Of a stretch of DNA of 64,000 nt, positions 33,361-43,045 are shown one piece after another (within the stretch, counting starts at the first letter, position 1; the number at the start of each line of letters is the position of its first letter). Location of the stretch: NCBI GenBank assembly GCA_016210045.1, contig JACQUX010000004.1, positions 60,424 to 124,423 on the forward strand, written 5' to 3'. The position numbers were made by a program, and so were the translations under genes. Source of the stretch: Deltaproteobacteria bacterium. GTDB lineage: Bacteria > UBA10199 > GCA-002796325 > JACPFF01. Under the pieces are notes generated by a model that saw nothing but the letters and a program-made list of their open reading frames with translations, ran no database searches and was not told the DNA's origin.

Positions 33361-35142
33361 ATGAGCGAAATCACGATCCTCCGCAATCCCGACCAAGCCA
33401 CCTTGCGTGCGCTCACACTGCAGCACACGCCTGCGGTCCTGCAGACGCAGCACGGCAACATCGATAAGATTTCGCGCAACAAGGCGCGGATGGCGAAATA
33501 CACGTATGTCATTGCGCCGGATGCGGACGCAGCCCGCTATTCGCACACCGTGATCGATCCAGCGAAGGCCGCTGCGTTGATCGCTGCCCAGCGTGCGTAC
33601 ATCCAACAACAAGGCACATTGATCGCCATCGAAGGCTACTACGGTCTCGGCCAACACGCCGTCGGCGTGGAGTGGCGCTACACGCCGGAAGGTGCCAACA
33701 TTGCCGGGATGCAACAAGTGCTCAGCTTCCCGCGCGACCGTGTGGAAACGGCCGCGCAACAACAAGCGCCATTCACGCCAACATTTCAGATCGTCTTTAC
33801 TCCAGGATTTGCGGCACCGAACATGCCGGGCCGGCAAGCGATCCTCGTCGACCTCAAGACCTGGACCACGTACATCATGGGTCCCGACTACTTCGGCGAG
33901 AGCAAGAAAGGTGTCCTGCGGATGCTCTGCGAATATATGTACGACCGCGGCGCGCTCGTGATGCACGCCGGCGCCAAGGTCGTGCACGCGGGGGGCCGCC
34001 ACTTTACCGTCGCGATCATGGGGCTCTCCGGCACCGGCAAGACCACGACCACGTTCAGTAAGCAGGGAAAACTCACGCAGCCGATCCAAGACGACATGAT
34101 CACCTTGTGGCCGCGCGGCGACTTCACCGTCACCGAAAACGGCTGCTTCGCGAAGACCGCCGGCCTGACGCCGGAGTCAGAACCGGTCATCCATGCCGGC
34201 ACGATCGACCCGAGCGCGTGGGTGGAAAATGTCTTCGTCAACGCGAACGGCACCTATGATTTCAGTAAAGGAATCCTGTCGTCCGCCGAGGTCAAGACGT
34301 GGCGGGAAATTTTCCTCCTCACCGGCGCAAACGCGGCCAACGTGGACGCGTACATTGCCGGCACCACGACGGCCAAGGATGTCGTCGACGATCACGGCAC
34401 CCCGCAAGACGGCTGGGATTTCGTCGTCTGGACCCAAAACGGTCGCTCCATTATTCCGATGCGCGCCATTCAAGACGCCGTCGACCTGACGAAAACACTC
34501 CCACCGGTGGAATCGATGGGCACATTGAATCGCGATGAAGGCCCGCTCGCCGCGACGCCGGGCATCGTCCGCTTTACTTCGCCGGAGCAGGCGGCCGGAT
34601 TCTTCATGCTCGGCGAGACCACCAAGACCTCCGCAGCCGGAAAAGACCGTGGGAAGACCCGCTCCCCATTCACGCAACCGTTCTTCCCGCGCAGCCATGA
34701 TTTACAGGCCAAGCGCTTCGCCGAGATCGCCGCGACGATGCCACAGTGTCAATTATGGATGATGAACACCGGCTACATCGGTGGCGACCAACTCGATGTC
34801 GAACAAGGACACGCGCTGAAGGTCAAGATTCGTCACTCCTCCGCATTGCTGGAGGCACTGTTCAGCGGCACGGTGGCGTGGAAAAAAGACCCTGACTTCG
34901 GCTATGAGATCCCCGATCCGGACGCCCCACAAAATCGCGGCCTCCGAGAACTCGTCCCGGCGGAAATCCTGGAACCGCGCCGTTTCTACGAGGCCCACGG
35001 CCGTCTCGAACAATACGGCGGTTGGGTCCGACAGATGAACACCGAACGACGCGCGTTTCTGAAAAAATACGACGTCGCCGAATCGATCATCCAGGCAACC
35101 TGTGGTGAAAGCGGCGAATGCTGCGGTTGTCGGTGTGCGTAG
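33361..35142 (+). CDS. divergent ATP-type phosphoenolpyruvate carboxykinase
   Basis: 593 residues. The PEPCK order is visible: FTPGFAA.NMPGRQAILVDL, MGPDYFGESKKGVLRML, ALVMHAGAKV (usually MHCSAN), P-loop MGLSGTGKTTTTF (about 220-232), QPIQDDMITLW in place of the usual GDDEH, ENGCFAKTAGL, then WVENVFVNANG. PEPCK converts oxaloacetate and ATP to PEP at the start of gluconeogenesis. The altered residues place it in a diverged branch, so another nucleotide or substrate is possible. It ends in a Cys-rich tail (CGESGECCGCRCA). A strong AAAGGAG precedes the ATG. Confidence 0.85.
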   Translation: MSEITILRNPDQATLRALTLQHTPAVLQTQHGNIDKISRNKARMAKYTYVIAPDADAARYSHTVIDPAKAAALIAAQRAYIQQQGTLIAIEGYYGLGQHAVGVEWRYTPEGANIAGMQQVLSFPRDRVETAAQQQAPFTPTFQIVFTPGFAAPNMPGRQAILVDLKTWTTYIMGPDYFGESKKGVLRMLCEYMYDRGALVMHAGAKVVHAGGRHFTVAIMGLSGTGKTTTTFSKQGKLTQPIQDDMITLWPRGDFTVTENGCFAKTAGLTPESEPVIHAGTIDPSAWVENVFVNANGTYDFSKGILSSAEVKTWREIFLLTGANAANVDAYIAGTTTAKDVVDDHGTPQDGWDFVVWTQNGRSIIPMRAIQDAVDLTKTLPPVESMGTLNRDEGPLAATPGIVRFTSPEQAAGFFMLGETTKTSAAGKDRGKTRSPFTQPFFPRSHDLQAKRFAEIAATMPQCQLWMMNTGYIGGDQLDVEQGHALKVKIRHSSALLEALFSGTVAWKKDPDFGYEIPDPDAPQNRGLRELVPAEILEPRRFYEAHGRLEQYGGWVRQMNTERRAFLKKYDVAESIIQATCGESGECCGCRCA

Positions 35143-35153
35143 AGGAAAAGGAC

Positions 35154-35224
35154 GTCATCCTGAGCCGGCAGGCGAAGGATCCAATGGACACCACTGGATC
35201 CTTCGCCTGCCGGCTCAGGATGAC
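35154..35224. terminator. 30-bp perfect hairpin (GTCATCCTGAG repeat, copy 2) between convergent genes
   Basis: Arms 35154-35183 and 35195-35224 are perfectly complementary over 30 bp around an 11-nt loop; outer ends are GTCATCCTGAG and CTCAGGATGAC as in copy 1. It lies between the converging PEPCK and 1218-residue genes and could stop transcription from both sides, though no U-tract follows, so repeat identity is surer than terminator function. Confidence 0.7.
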
Positions 35225-35247
35225 AACCCTTCAAATATCCACACATC

Positions 35248-38200
35248 CTAATGGTGGGAGGCACAACGAGTAGGCGCGACATACACCGCAGGCTCGCGCG
35301 GTGTTTCCGGAATAGCCGGCGCGCCGACATAATACCGATTTCCCCAGTGCACCCCATGCGCCCCTAACCCAGGCGCGGGACGGGCATGCTCGACCGCCCG
35401 TAGGAGCTGTGCCGTTTCCGCCTGCCACGCCGCTTTTTCCCGCAGCGCCGCCATGGCAGCCTGCAGCGTATCGAGCTCGCGTTCGACCTTCGACGTCAGC
35501 GGCACACCAAGCGGCCCGCGCAAATTGCGAATCCGCTCGTCCAACGCATCCAGTTCTGCCACACCAGCGCTGCGCTGTACCAAATGCCACTGCAACCGCA
35601 CGGCCTGGAGTGCGAGTTCCCCACGCTGCGGGTGCTCCTTTGGCAGCGCATTCAGCAACAACTCCGCCATTTCCAATTGCGTGGTTGCCGCCCTATGCAC
35701 GTCCGGCGCCGCCCACGCGAGCACCGTCTCCCAGTCATCCACTTGCCCATCCGATGTCAACGCATGCCACACCGGCCGCGCTTCTCCCGTTTCGGCCAAA
35801 TGCGCCTGCCGATGCAGCGCAATAAAGTGCTGGATTAAGCGGGCGATCTCGGGATCCTGGGACAGTCGCGCCGCCATCCAACTCCGCGCGCCTTCCGCGT
35901 CCCAGCGACTGGCGCCCATCGGATCCCCGTGGCCCGTGGCTACGGCCTCGATCATTAGGCTCGCCAGTCGCGGTTGCAGCAAGGCCGCCACCTCGTTGAT
36001 TTTTCCGACCTTAGCGTCCTGATACGCCTGCGGCGGCGCGAGCAGATTGGCGGGGTCCGGCCGCGCAATCGTCCCGATGGCGTGCGTCATCGTCAGATGT
36101 TCTTCATCGATTTTTTGCGCCTCGCGGAGCGCCGGCATCAGAAAGGCCTGCAATGCAGCCGCAGAGGTGAACGCCCCGGTTTCCGGGTTAATGCCGTATG
36201 ATTCCGCGAGCGACGGATCCGCCTGCACGGCCCGTCGCAGCATCGCCGGCACGTCGCTCAACGCGGGATCCAGCACGACACTCTCTTCCAACGTCGCCGT
36301 CGCCTCCGCCTTATCGTGCGCGAGACTCCGGGATGTTTCGCGCGTCGACCCATAGAATTCTGCAAAGGCGGCGCCGCCCGCTTCGTAGGCCGTCTGCAAT
36401 TCCGCATCGGTCTCCGCCGCCGACAGCCGGCTCGCGACGGCAGCGGCCGCGGCGCGGCGCCCGTGCGCCGATAGGCCGTCGTGCAATGTCGTCAGCGCGG
36501 TCGCGACGCCAAAGTCGCCGGTCAATGGGAGATACCGCGGCAGCTCCGTCCGCGCCATCACACCGCCGACTAATGCCTCCCGCGCCGCCTGCAGCTCCTG
36601 CCTTGCCCGTTCATTTAACGCCGCATCCGCCTCAGGCGCATGCGTGGGGCCACATGTCGCGTCGGTGGTTTCCCGCGCCAGGCGCACCGCATCGCCGTGC
36701 CGCGTGATCGCTGCGCCCAGCACGTCGGCCTGGAGACTCCCCTCGCCGAACAACGCGTCCGGTTGTAAAATCTTCAGTTCACTCACATAACGCGCGCGCT
36801 CCTCGGCCGACAAGTCGGGGGCTTCCATCCCCATGCCGCGGGCCACAGCAAGTGTGCGCAACAGTAGCAGACTGTCCGCATCGCCGCTCACGCGCGCCGA
36901 AGCACTGTATCGCGATAAAGCAACGTAATAATCAGCGTCCGCTCGGATTTCGCCGTCCTCGCCGATGAATCCGTGCTGCTGCGCCCATTCAATGAGCGCG
37001 GCCGTCGCGTCGATCTCCCGCGCGACCGATTCGTGCATCGTCATCCCGCCCTCGACCACGCGCACCGGCGCACTGCGCCGCACGTCGCGCGCCAAATCCC
37101 GCAGGTCGTGCAGCCCCAGGCCCGCCTTAGCCAGTTGCAGCTGCTGCGTGATCAACACGCCGTACAACAGCCGCCGCCGCTCGGCACGCACTTGGTCGCG
37201 CCCCCCGAGCCACTCCCACATCGCCGCTTCATTGCGCAGCACGGAACTGCCGGCCGCCGGCGGCGACGCAGCGGTCGACCCGAACAGTTCGTCGGTGAAC
37301 CACGCGGCAACCCGCGCTGCGTCTGAATCGTCGATCCGATATTTGCCGAGCATGCGGATGCGATCATACAAACCTTCGCCGTCGGCCGTATAACCACGCA
37401 GCGCCTGCGGCAGACGAACCTCTCCCAACCACCCGCTTTCTACCAGCTCCAACACGCGACTGGGGCTCAAGTCGCCGACCTCCGCGCCCAAATCCATCAA
37501 TTCCGCTTGCAGAAAGTCTTTGGCCTCGCTCAGCGTGGCTTCCGCCAGTAGGCCCCGCCGCGCAGCGACCCGTTCCCGGATGGCATCAACCGTCAGCCGT
37601 TCATCGATCAACCCGAATTGCAGTTTGAGCCAATCCAGACCATCCACAATCTCGGAGAGGATTGGGAAATCCCCGGACCCGATCGTATCTGCAAAATCCT
37701 TCCCGAGCCCAACCCACCGCAATGCTCGCAGCAACGGACGCATCTTTTCCGCTTCGTCACCGATTTCCGCGGCGCGATCTCCCGCCGAGGCTCGCAGTGC
37801 GCGGTCACCGTACCGGGCCTTCATCACGCCCCACGACGTCAGGTCCCAAAAGGCCAATGACGCGCCGACCTTCGTCAACCGCGCGACGCCGCGTCCAACC
37901 ACCGACCGCGTCAACCAACGCGTCAGACCGCCTTTGGAGGCCAAGTCCACTATATCAGGCGCGAACGTCAGCGTGAGCGACAGCGCGCTACGGCCGCCCC
38001 ATGTCGCGTAACCGGGAATCAATTTATCGAGTCCGGTATCGAGTAACCGTCCCCAGGTCACCCCCGGCATGAACCACGCGTTGCGCAGCGCACCGCCGAA
38101 GCCGCGCAATCCGCCCACGATTCGGGCGCCGACACTCGCTCCCTCCGGCAATAGCTGAAACGCCATCGCCCGACCGATATTGCGCAGCAACGAACCACGC

Positions 38201-38904
38201 TCGATCGCCGTCACCGCAACGGCGCCGCCGCGCAGCGCCGCTTGGCCCACGAAGTCGACCGCCACGCCGCCGAGTTGCCGCCCCACCACGCGATTCGTGA
38301 TCACCTGCGCCGCGCGCGCCAACGGCGGCGTCGCCGTGTGGACAATGGCCGTCGTGGCCACAAAATGTTGCGCGTGATCCTCGCCGTCGAAACCGAGCGC
38401 GTCCAACAGATCCGTCACCACGGGACCGAGCGCTAGACACAACGCCGCGCCGAGCCCCAGCCCTGGCGCATGCTCGCGCGCATAGTTGCCGTGCGTATCA
38501 GCCAGCTGCGCCCGCAGCTCCGGATGCAGCCGCAACTCAACCAACGCCCGCGTCAACGTATCGACCGGGGACGCCAACGGGGCCACGCCGGTCGTCCCGC
38601 CCGCACTCCGGACCTCCGCCAAATAATTCCCCGCCGCCGCGACCGGCACCTGGTCCGCTGCCGTCCCGAACCGTCGAACAATCATGCCCGTCGTGTTCGC
38701 ATCCGTCGGCACGGTCACGGTCAAGCGACCATCTCGATAGGTTGCGGCCGGAACCGCTGGCGCGGCGGGGGGTTGCGCGGGACTAGTGGCCGCTGTTCCC
38801 GGCGCCACGGGTACGGGCGGCGTCCTCGGTAGCCGCAACGGTGAATTCGGTCGCGGTTGGCGCCCGGGAGCCGGCCTAGGTGGAATCGGTGGTGGTGGTG
38901 CCAT
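35248..38904 (-). CDS. very large hypothetical protein, 1218 aa
   Basis: I recognise no family. Order of parts: Pro-rich start (MAPPPPIPPRPAPGRQ, to ~55), a short beta-like segment (YRDGRLTVTVPTDANTTGM), a region about 140-340 with several amphipathic or hydrophobic helices (GLGLGAALCLALGPVVTDLL, GGAVAVTAIERGSLLRNIG), then a long, mostly helical, charged C-terminal two thirds. It has no signal peptide and no catalytic motif that I can see. It is the last gene of the 35-50 kb run and is separated from the Clp-like gene by ~480 bp of repeats. The start shows no strong ribosome binding site. Confidence 0.72.
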   Translation of the reverse strand: MAPPPPIPPRPAPGRQPRPNSPLRLPRTPPVPVAPGTAATSPAQPPAAPAVPAATYRDGRLTVTVPTDANTTGMIVRRFGTAADQVPVAAAGNYLAEVRSAGGTTGVAPLASPVDTLTRALVELRLHPELRAQLADTHGNYAREHAPGLGLGAALCLALGPVVTDLLDALGFDGEDHAQHFVATTAIVHTATPPLARAAQVITNRVVGRQLGGVAVDFVGQAALRGGAVAVTAIERGSLLRNIGRAMAFQLLPEGASVGARIVGGLRGFGGALRNAWFMPGVTWGRLLDTGLDKLIPGYATWGGRSALSLTLTFAPDIVDLASKGGLTRWLTRSVVGRGVARLTKVGASLAFWDLTSWGVMKARYGDRALRASAGDRAAEIGDEAEKMRPLLRALRWVGLGKDFADTIGSGDFPILSEIVDGLDWLKLQFGLIDERLTVDAIRERVAARRGLLAEATLSEAKDFLQAELMDLGAEVGDLSPSRVLELVESGWLGEVRLPQALRGYTADGEGLYDRIRMLGKYRIDDSDAARVAAWFTDELFGSTAASPPAAGSSVLRNEAAMWEWLGGRDQVRAERRRLLYGVLITQQLQLAKAGLGLHDLRDLARDVRRSAPVRVVEGGMTMHESVAREIDATAALIEWAQQHGFIGEDGEIRADADYYVALSRYSASARVSGDADSLLLLRTLAVARGMGMEAPDLSAEERARYVSELKILQPDALFGEGSLQADVLGAAITRHGDAVRLARETTDATCGPTHAPEADAALNERARQELQAAREALVGGVMARTELPRYLPLTGDFGVATALTTLHDGLSAHGRRAAAAAVASRLSAAETDAELQTAYEAGGAAFAEFYGSTRETSRSLAHDKAEATATLEESVVLDPALSDVPAMLRRAVQADPSLAESYGINPETGAFTSAAALQAFLMPALREAQKIDEEHLTMTHAIGTIARPDPANLLAPPQAYQDAKVGKINEVAALLQPRLASLMIEAVATGHGDPMGASRWDAEGARSWMAARLSQDPEIARLIQHFIALHRQAHLAETGEARPVWHALTSDGQVDDWETVLAWAAPDVHRAATTQLEMAELLLNALPKEHPQRGELALQAVRLQWHLVQRSAGVAELDALDERIRNLRGPLGVPLTSKVERELDTLQAAMAALREKAAWQAETAQLLRAVEHARPAPGLGAHGVHWGNRYYVGAPAIPETPREPAVYVAPTRCASHH

Positions 38905-38926
38905 AAATAGGCCTGACTTCTTTATG

Positions 38927-38981
38927 CTCCCCTCGCCCCGACGGGGAGAGGGTGGCGCGCAGCGCCGGGTGAGGGTCTAAA
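38927..38981. repeat. CCCCGACGGGGAGAGG-type repeat
   Basis: CTCCCCTCGCCCCGACGGGG, then a small hairpin (GGCGCGCAGCGCC) and GGGTGAGGGTCTAAA. A close relative lies at 58690-58745. It is in the ~480-bp gap (38905-39387) upstream of the 1218-residue gene; apart from this and the next repeat I see nothing coding in that gap. Confidence 0.75.
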
Positions 38982-39100
38982 CGAGTGAACCCCTCTGCAT
39001 GATTATCGGATTCCCCGAGGGGCCAAGTTGCGAAATGCCAGAGCTAGTTCGCGTCGAACACCCGCATGGCGGCACTCGAAATAACTGTAGAATAATGAAT

Positions 39101-39280
39101 GCACCCCGCCCCAAGGGGCGGGGTATCCACCTCCCTCTCCCTTTGGGGAGAGGGTTGGGTGAGGGGGAGACCATCAGGACTCTCACTATCTTGTAATCCT
39201 CCCCCTCACCCTAGCCCTCTCCCCAAAGGGAGAGGGAAAAAAAGCGCGGCAAGCCGCGAGGAATTTCACCTAGGAAGATT
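39101..39280. repeat. G-rich dispersed element, copy B
   Basis: Inverted relative to copy A at 29586-29770 and nearly identical over ~180 bp, with differences mainly in the two spacer segments. It is intergenic here, between the stop of the Clp-like gene and the start of the 1218-residue gene. Confidence 0.9.
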
Positions 39281-39387
39281 AAACAGTTCAGAGCGACTCA
39301 GTCGATCCGTTGCGCGCACAGGCCGAATACCCGCAAAGGACATGCATCAAGATGCCACGGTATCGCAGCGAGAGAGCCGCCATCTCA

Positions 39388-42300
39388 TCAATGCCCCCGG
39401 ACTCGCACCGGTTCGGGGCGGCCGGGACGTTCGCCCGGGCGACTGGTGCCGCGGCGCGGACCGTGTGGCAGCGCGGCGGACGGGGCCCGTGCCAAGACCT
39501 TCGGCAGCTCCCGTTCCACGACACGTGCGTGGGAATCGTCGTTGAGCAGCGGGCGCGCAGTGCGCATCGGATTCGCGGGACGTGGCCCTGTAGTCACCGA
39601 CGGCGCTGTCGTTCCGCGCGGCGTCGCGTCGGTCGCGGGCACACCCACCGGCGTCGTGCCAGCCCGGCGGAGCAGCGCCGCGCGCCGTGCAGACGCCGGC
39701 TGATCAACTGCGGCCTTCGGCGCGGTGTCGGCATCAGCGAGCGCCTTCGGACCTTTCGTCCCTGACGCCGGCGGTGCCGCTGGAGGTGCCGGCGGCGTCG
39801 GCCGCGGACCTGGCGCTGGCGGCGTCGGGGCGGCTGGGGGTTTCCCCTGCGGCGCTGGCGGTGGTGGTGTCGGATCTGTGCGAGGCGGAGGGCTCACTTC
39901 TGTTTCCAGCAGTGCAAATGCGCGCTCACAATCGCTCACAACCTGCCGATAGCTCTCTACTGTCCCTCCAGTAGCGGCATGCATCAGTCCTCGCGCCGCC
40001 TCGATCCCAAAGCCCATGACCCTTGCTCGCACTGCCGGGTCTGCATTCCTTAATAGCGATTGCATCGCCTCTCTATAGTACACAGTTGTTCGAACGGCAT
40101 GATCCCACATACTAGCCCGTACATTCCCATCGACACTATCGACCCCTGCCGAGGCAACGGGCTGTTTACTCAATACATCGCGGACATAAGTAGTGACATC
40201 AGCCTGCGTGAGCGTACTGGCCTTGCTCATTTCAGCAGCGCACAGTGAGTTATATGCCTCGGCAGTCATGCCATCCGGCCACGGCACCATCGTCTGTTCT
40301 CGTTTCCACGCGATGATTTGAGCAAATAAGTCGTTGGACGCCGAGATTAACCCTTGCTTTGTCGCTTCTAACTGGCCTGCCTGTGGATTGGTCTCTTTCA
40401 CGCGACGCCCATCGGCAGCAGCCACTACGGCGTCAACCACTCCCTCTGCAAAGCGCATGGGTGGGAAATCATCTCTTGCGGCACCATATTGGTCGAGCAT
40501 TGTGCGTAAAGAACCAGCCACCTCCCGTGGTGACTTATCCTCAACCGGCACCCCTTGGACACGACGATCCATGGCGGTATCTCCAGCAGCTGCCAGAATC
40601 GCCATTGCCTTTTCAAATTGCGTAACCGTGGTATCACCACCGATCCGCAAACCACCTTTATCAACAGGTTTTGCTAAGGCATCTTTAAGCAATTCCTTTA
40701 CTTGCTGGGCCTTCGGGTCTGGATCCGTCAACCAGGCATAGATCTCGCCAATTTGTAGCAGGATCTTCTTCCCATCTACCCTCGTAATTTCGTTATAGCC
40801 GGTGATGACACCATTCATCACAATCGATAATCCACTATCGTACACCCGCCTTGCATTCACTTCACCTTGGTTGAGACTCACCGGCTCAAACTTCTGCTTC
40901 ACCAATCGATGCGTTAATCCTCTTAGTTCCGGATCACGAATCGCGGCCCAATTATCTGTTCGCCCTTGTGCAATGAGCCAACCCAATCCCTCCCAGATCA
41001 CACTCTTTCCTACCCCAGGGATGCCGAGCAAAATTGGATTTTTTCCTGCTGCAACGATTCGCGCAACACTTTTAATGGCCTCCTTATGCAACGCCATGTC
41101 TCCCGGTGGGGACTCTCCATGCATGTATTTATCGACCAGATTAATCGTATATCGCTGAAAGGCCACTCGGGGTGAAAGGCCGATACCCAAGAAGTCCTTT
41201 TCCCCTGCCTGCTGCGCCCGCTCGGCCTCACTCGCGGCGAGAGACTTCTCTTGCAGCTCCCGATCGCGCGCACGATCTGCACGATCTTCCTCCCGCATCC
41301 GTCGCAATTCCTCTTGCTCTCTCACCCGTTCGGCTCGTTCTCGTTCCCGCTCCGCTCGCACCTCCGCCATTTCCTGTTGGCGCTCCGCCTTTTCCCTCTT
41401 CAGTGCCCTCCCCGAGAAGATGCTCTTTACTATAGCGATGCCGGCAGTGATGAGACTCACTACCGTCGGTGTCCCAAAGAGGAGTAAGTTGCTCCGCTCC
41501 GACTCCCGCATATCGACCCGTTGGTCCATTGCAGTCAACGCGGCCAACACTTGGTTCACTTGCCGCTCGGCGACCGAATCGCTGGCCGTATGCTTCAGTA
41601 AATCGAGCACCGGCCCGCGGACTCGACTGATCGCATCGCGCGTCATACGCACGGCAATGCGATAATCTTTGAGTCCGGTCTGATCGTCGCGCACGCGCAG
41701 CACATCGCTCTCACCGGTAATCTTGGCAGCCGCAATGACATATGCCAGCATATTAGCTGGCACGGTCGCATCCAGATCCGCGTAATCGGGATCGTCGTCA
41801 GAAAGCGGGCGCCACCCGAACAGATTTAATCCCTTCCCCTGGTCCCAGATCTCCAATAACGAATCGTCGTTCACGTGATCAAAATCTCCCTGCGCCAGAT
41901 ACGGCGCGGCAGCGCGCGGATCGGCCAATGCGTGTGCGAACGGCTCGGGCAGATCTTTCTCCGGCACCAAATACTCCACAATCTCCGTCAGAATCTGCGT
42001 CTTTCCTAAATGCGGGACTTTACTGGCGAGCGTCTCTACCGCCTCCTGTAAATACTGCACCCGCGGCCCGACACCGGCCGCCAACAGATCCGGACTCTTC
42101 GTCAACTCGCCCAGCGCTTGGCTAAGCCGCAGCAAATCGGAGCGTTCAATGATCGTCTGATCAATGTAGTAAACACGCAATCCCTCATTCCCGATCGGCC
42201 GCAACGCCTGGTCGGGATTTTTCTTGTCCATCTTCAGACTGGATAAGAGATATTGCACCTCAATGTCGGACAGAAACATCGGATGCCCGGCCTTATCGAG

Positions 42301-42963
42301 CAATGGCGCCCATCGATCTCGTCCCTTGGTATCCTGTTCGGTTAGCGCTAGCGCCTGAAGCGGAACAGGCTCCTTGACGAAGCCGGAGTAGCCTTTGATC
42401 AGCGTTCCGACGTTGTCGAGTGGGATGGCTTCCGGCTTGATGTATTGTCGGATTCCCTCGACCATCTGACCGGGCACGGCCAACATCTTGCGCCCCTCCC
42501 GATCCACGTAGCAGACTGAGGATTTATCGAAGCTAGCACCTCCATAAATCGGGAGGAGATAGCGCGCGACTGACACTGGGAGCTCGGTTTTCGCCCGTTT
42601 CCCGCCACCACCCCACATGCCGACGAGAAACGACACGCCGAAATACGTGGTTACTGCGTGGGCCTTGGCAGGATCGAGATAGGCGGATTCATCGACATCC
42701 GTCTTGCCCTGACTCACGTCCTGGGCCTTTCGATGGCCATCCATCCAGGCCACCGCATCGTGGGAATCGCCTAACTCGGTCCGATATTTTTCGATCGCAT
42801 CCTGGCGTTCCTTCTCCGTCGCGAAGGGCCCCCTCGGCAGCTGCACACCACCACGTAGCTGCTTCAGCCGTGGTTCCGTGATCGGCATGGTGTCGGGGTC
42901 GCAGACAGGGATCAGCCACGGCTGGACTGGCGTGGTCGGCTTTGCGGCTGGATCGGTGCCCAT
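39388..42963 (-). CDS. membrane-anchored Clp-like AAA+ protein with eroded Walker B
   Basis: 1191 residues. After ~490 residues of unknown fold come one membrane helix (about 493-512), a strongly charged coiled coil (about 520-590), then a region resembling the first ATPase domain of ClpA/B: NPILLGIPGVGKSVIWEGL (Walker A, 642-660), KKILLQIGEIYAWL (732-745) where Clp has IILFIDEIH, LRIGGDTTVTQFEKA where Clp has the GATT sensor, and AMDRRVQGVPV for the arginine finger. The Walker B aspartate is glycine. A Pro/Ala-rich tail ends the protein. The start at 42963 has AGGAGG five bases upstream. Codon use in the middle is more A/T-rich than in the flanking genes. Confidence 0.8.
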   Translation of the reverse strand: MGTDPAAKPTTPVQPWLIPVCDPDTMPITEPRLKQLRGGVQLPRGPFATEKERQDAIEKYRTELGDSHDAVAWMDGHRKAQDVSQGKTDVDESAYLDPAKAHAVTTYFGVSFLVGMWGGGGKRAKTELPVSVARYLLPIYGGASFDKSSVCYVDREGRKMLAVPGQMVEGIRQYIKPEAIPLDNVGTLIKGYSGFVKEPVPLQALALTEQDTKGRDRWAPLLDKAGHPMFLSDIEVQYLLSSLKMDKKNPDQALRPIGNEGLRVYYIDQTIIERSDLLRLSQALGELTKSPDLLAAGVGPRVQYLQEAVETLASKVPHLGKTQILTEIVEYLVPEKDLPEPFAHALADPRAAAPYLAQGDFDHVNDDSLLEIWDQGKGLNLFGWRPLSDDDPDYADLDATVPANMLAYVIAAAKITGESDVLRVRDDQTGLKDYRIAVRMTRDAISRVRGPVLDLLKHTASDSVAERQVNQVLAALTAMDQRVDMRESERSNLLLFGTPTVVSLITAGIAIVKSIFSGRALKREKAERQQEMAEVRAERERERAERVREQEELRRMREEDRADRARDRELQEKSLAASEAERAQQAGEKDFLGIGLSPRVAFQRYTINLVDKYMHGESPPGDMALHKEAIKSVARIVAAGKNPILLGIPGVGKSVIWEGLGWLIAQGRTDNWAAIRDPELRGLTHRLVKQKFEPVSLNQGEVNARRVYDSGLSIVMNGVITGYNEITRVDGKKILLQIGEIYAWLTDPDPKAQQVKELLKDALAKPVDKGGLRIGGDTTVTQFEKAMAILAAAGDTAMDRRVQGVPVEDKSPREVAGSLRTMLDQYGAARDDFPPMRFAEGVVDAVVAAADGRRVKETNPQAGQLEATKQGLISASNDLFAQIIAWKREQTMVPWPDGMTAEAYNSLCAAEMSKASTLTQADVTTYVRDVLSKQPVASAGVDSVDGNVRASMWDHAVRTTVYYREAMQSLLRNADPAVRARVMGFGIEAARGLMHAATGGTVESYRQVVSDCERAFALLETEVSPPPRTDPTPPPPAPQGKPPAAPTPPAPGPRPTPPAPPAAPPASGTKGPKALADADTAPKAAVDQPASARRAALLRRAGTTPVGVPATDATPRGTTAPSVTTGPRPANPMRTARPLLNDDSHARVVERELPKVLARAPSAALPHGPRRGTSRPGERPGRPEPVRVRGH

Positions 42964-43045
42964 AAGTCCTCCTGAAAGCAATCCCCTCAGAGAGATTCTC
43001 GGCTCGTGGGGGAACAGAAGTTGCGTGAATAATGGAAGAAACGCT

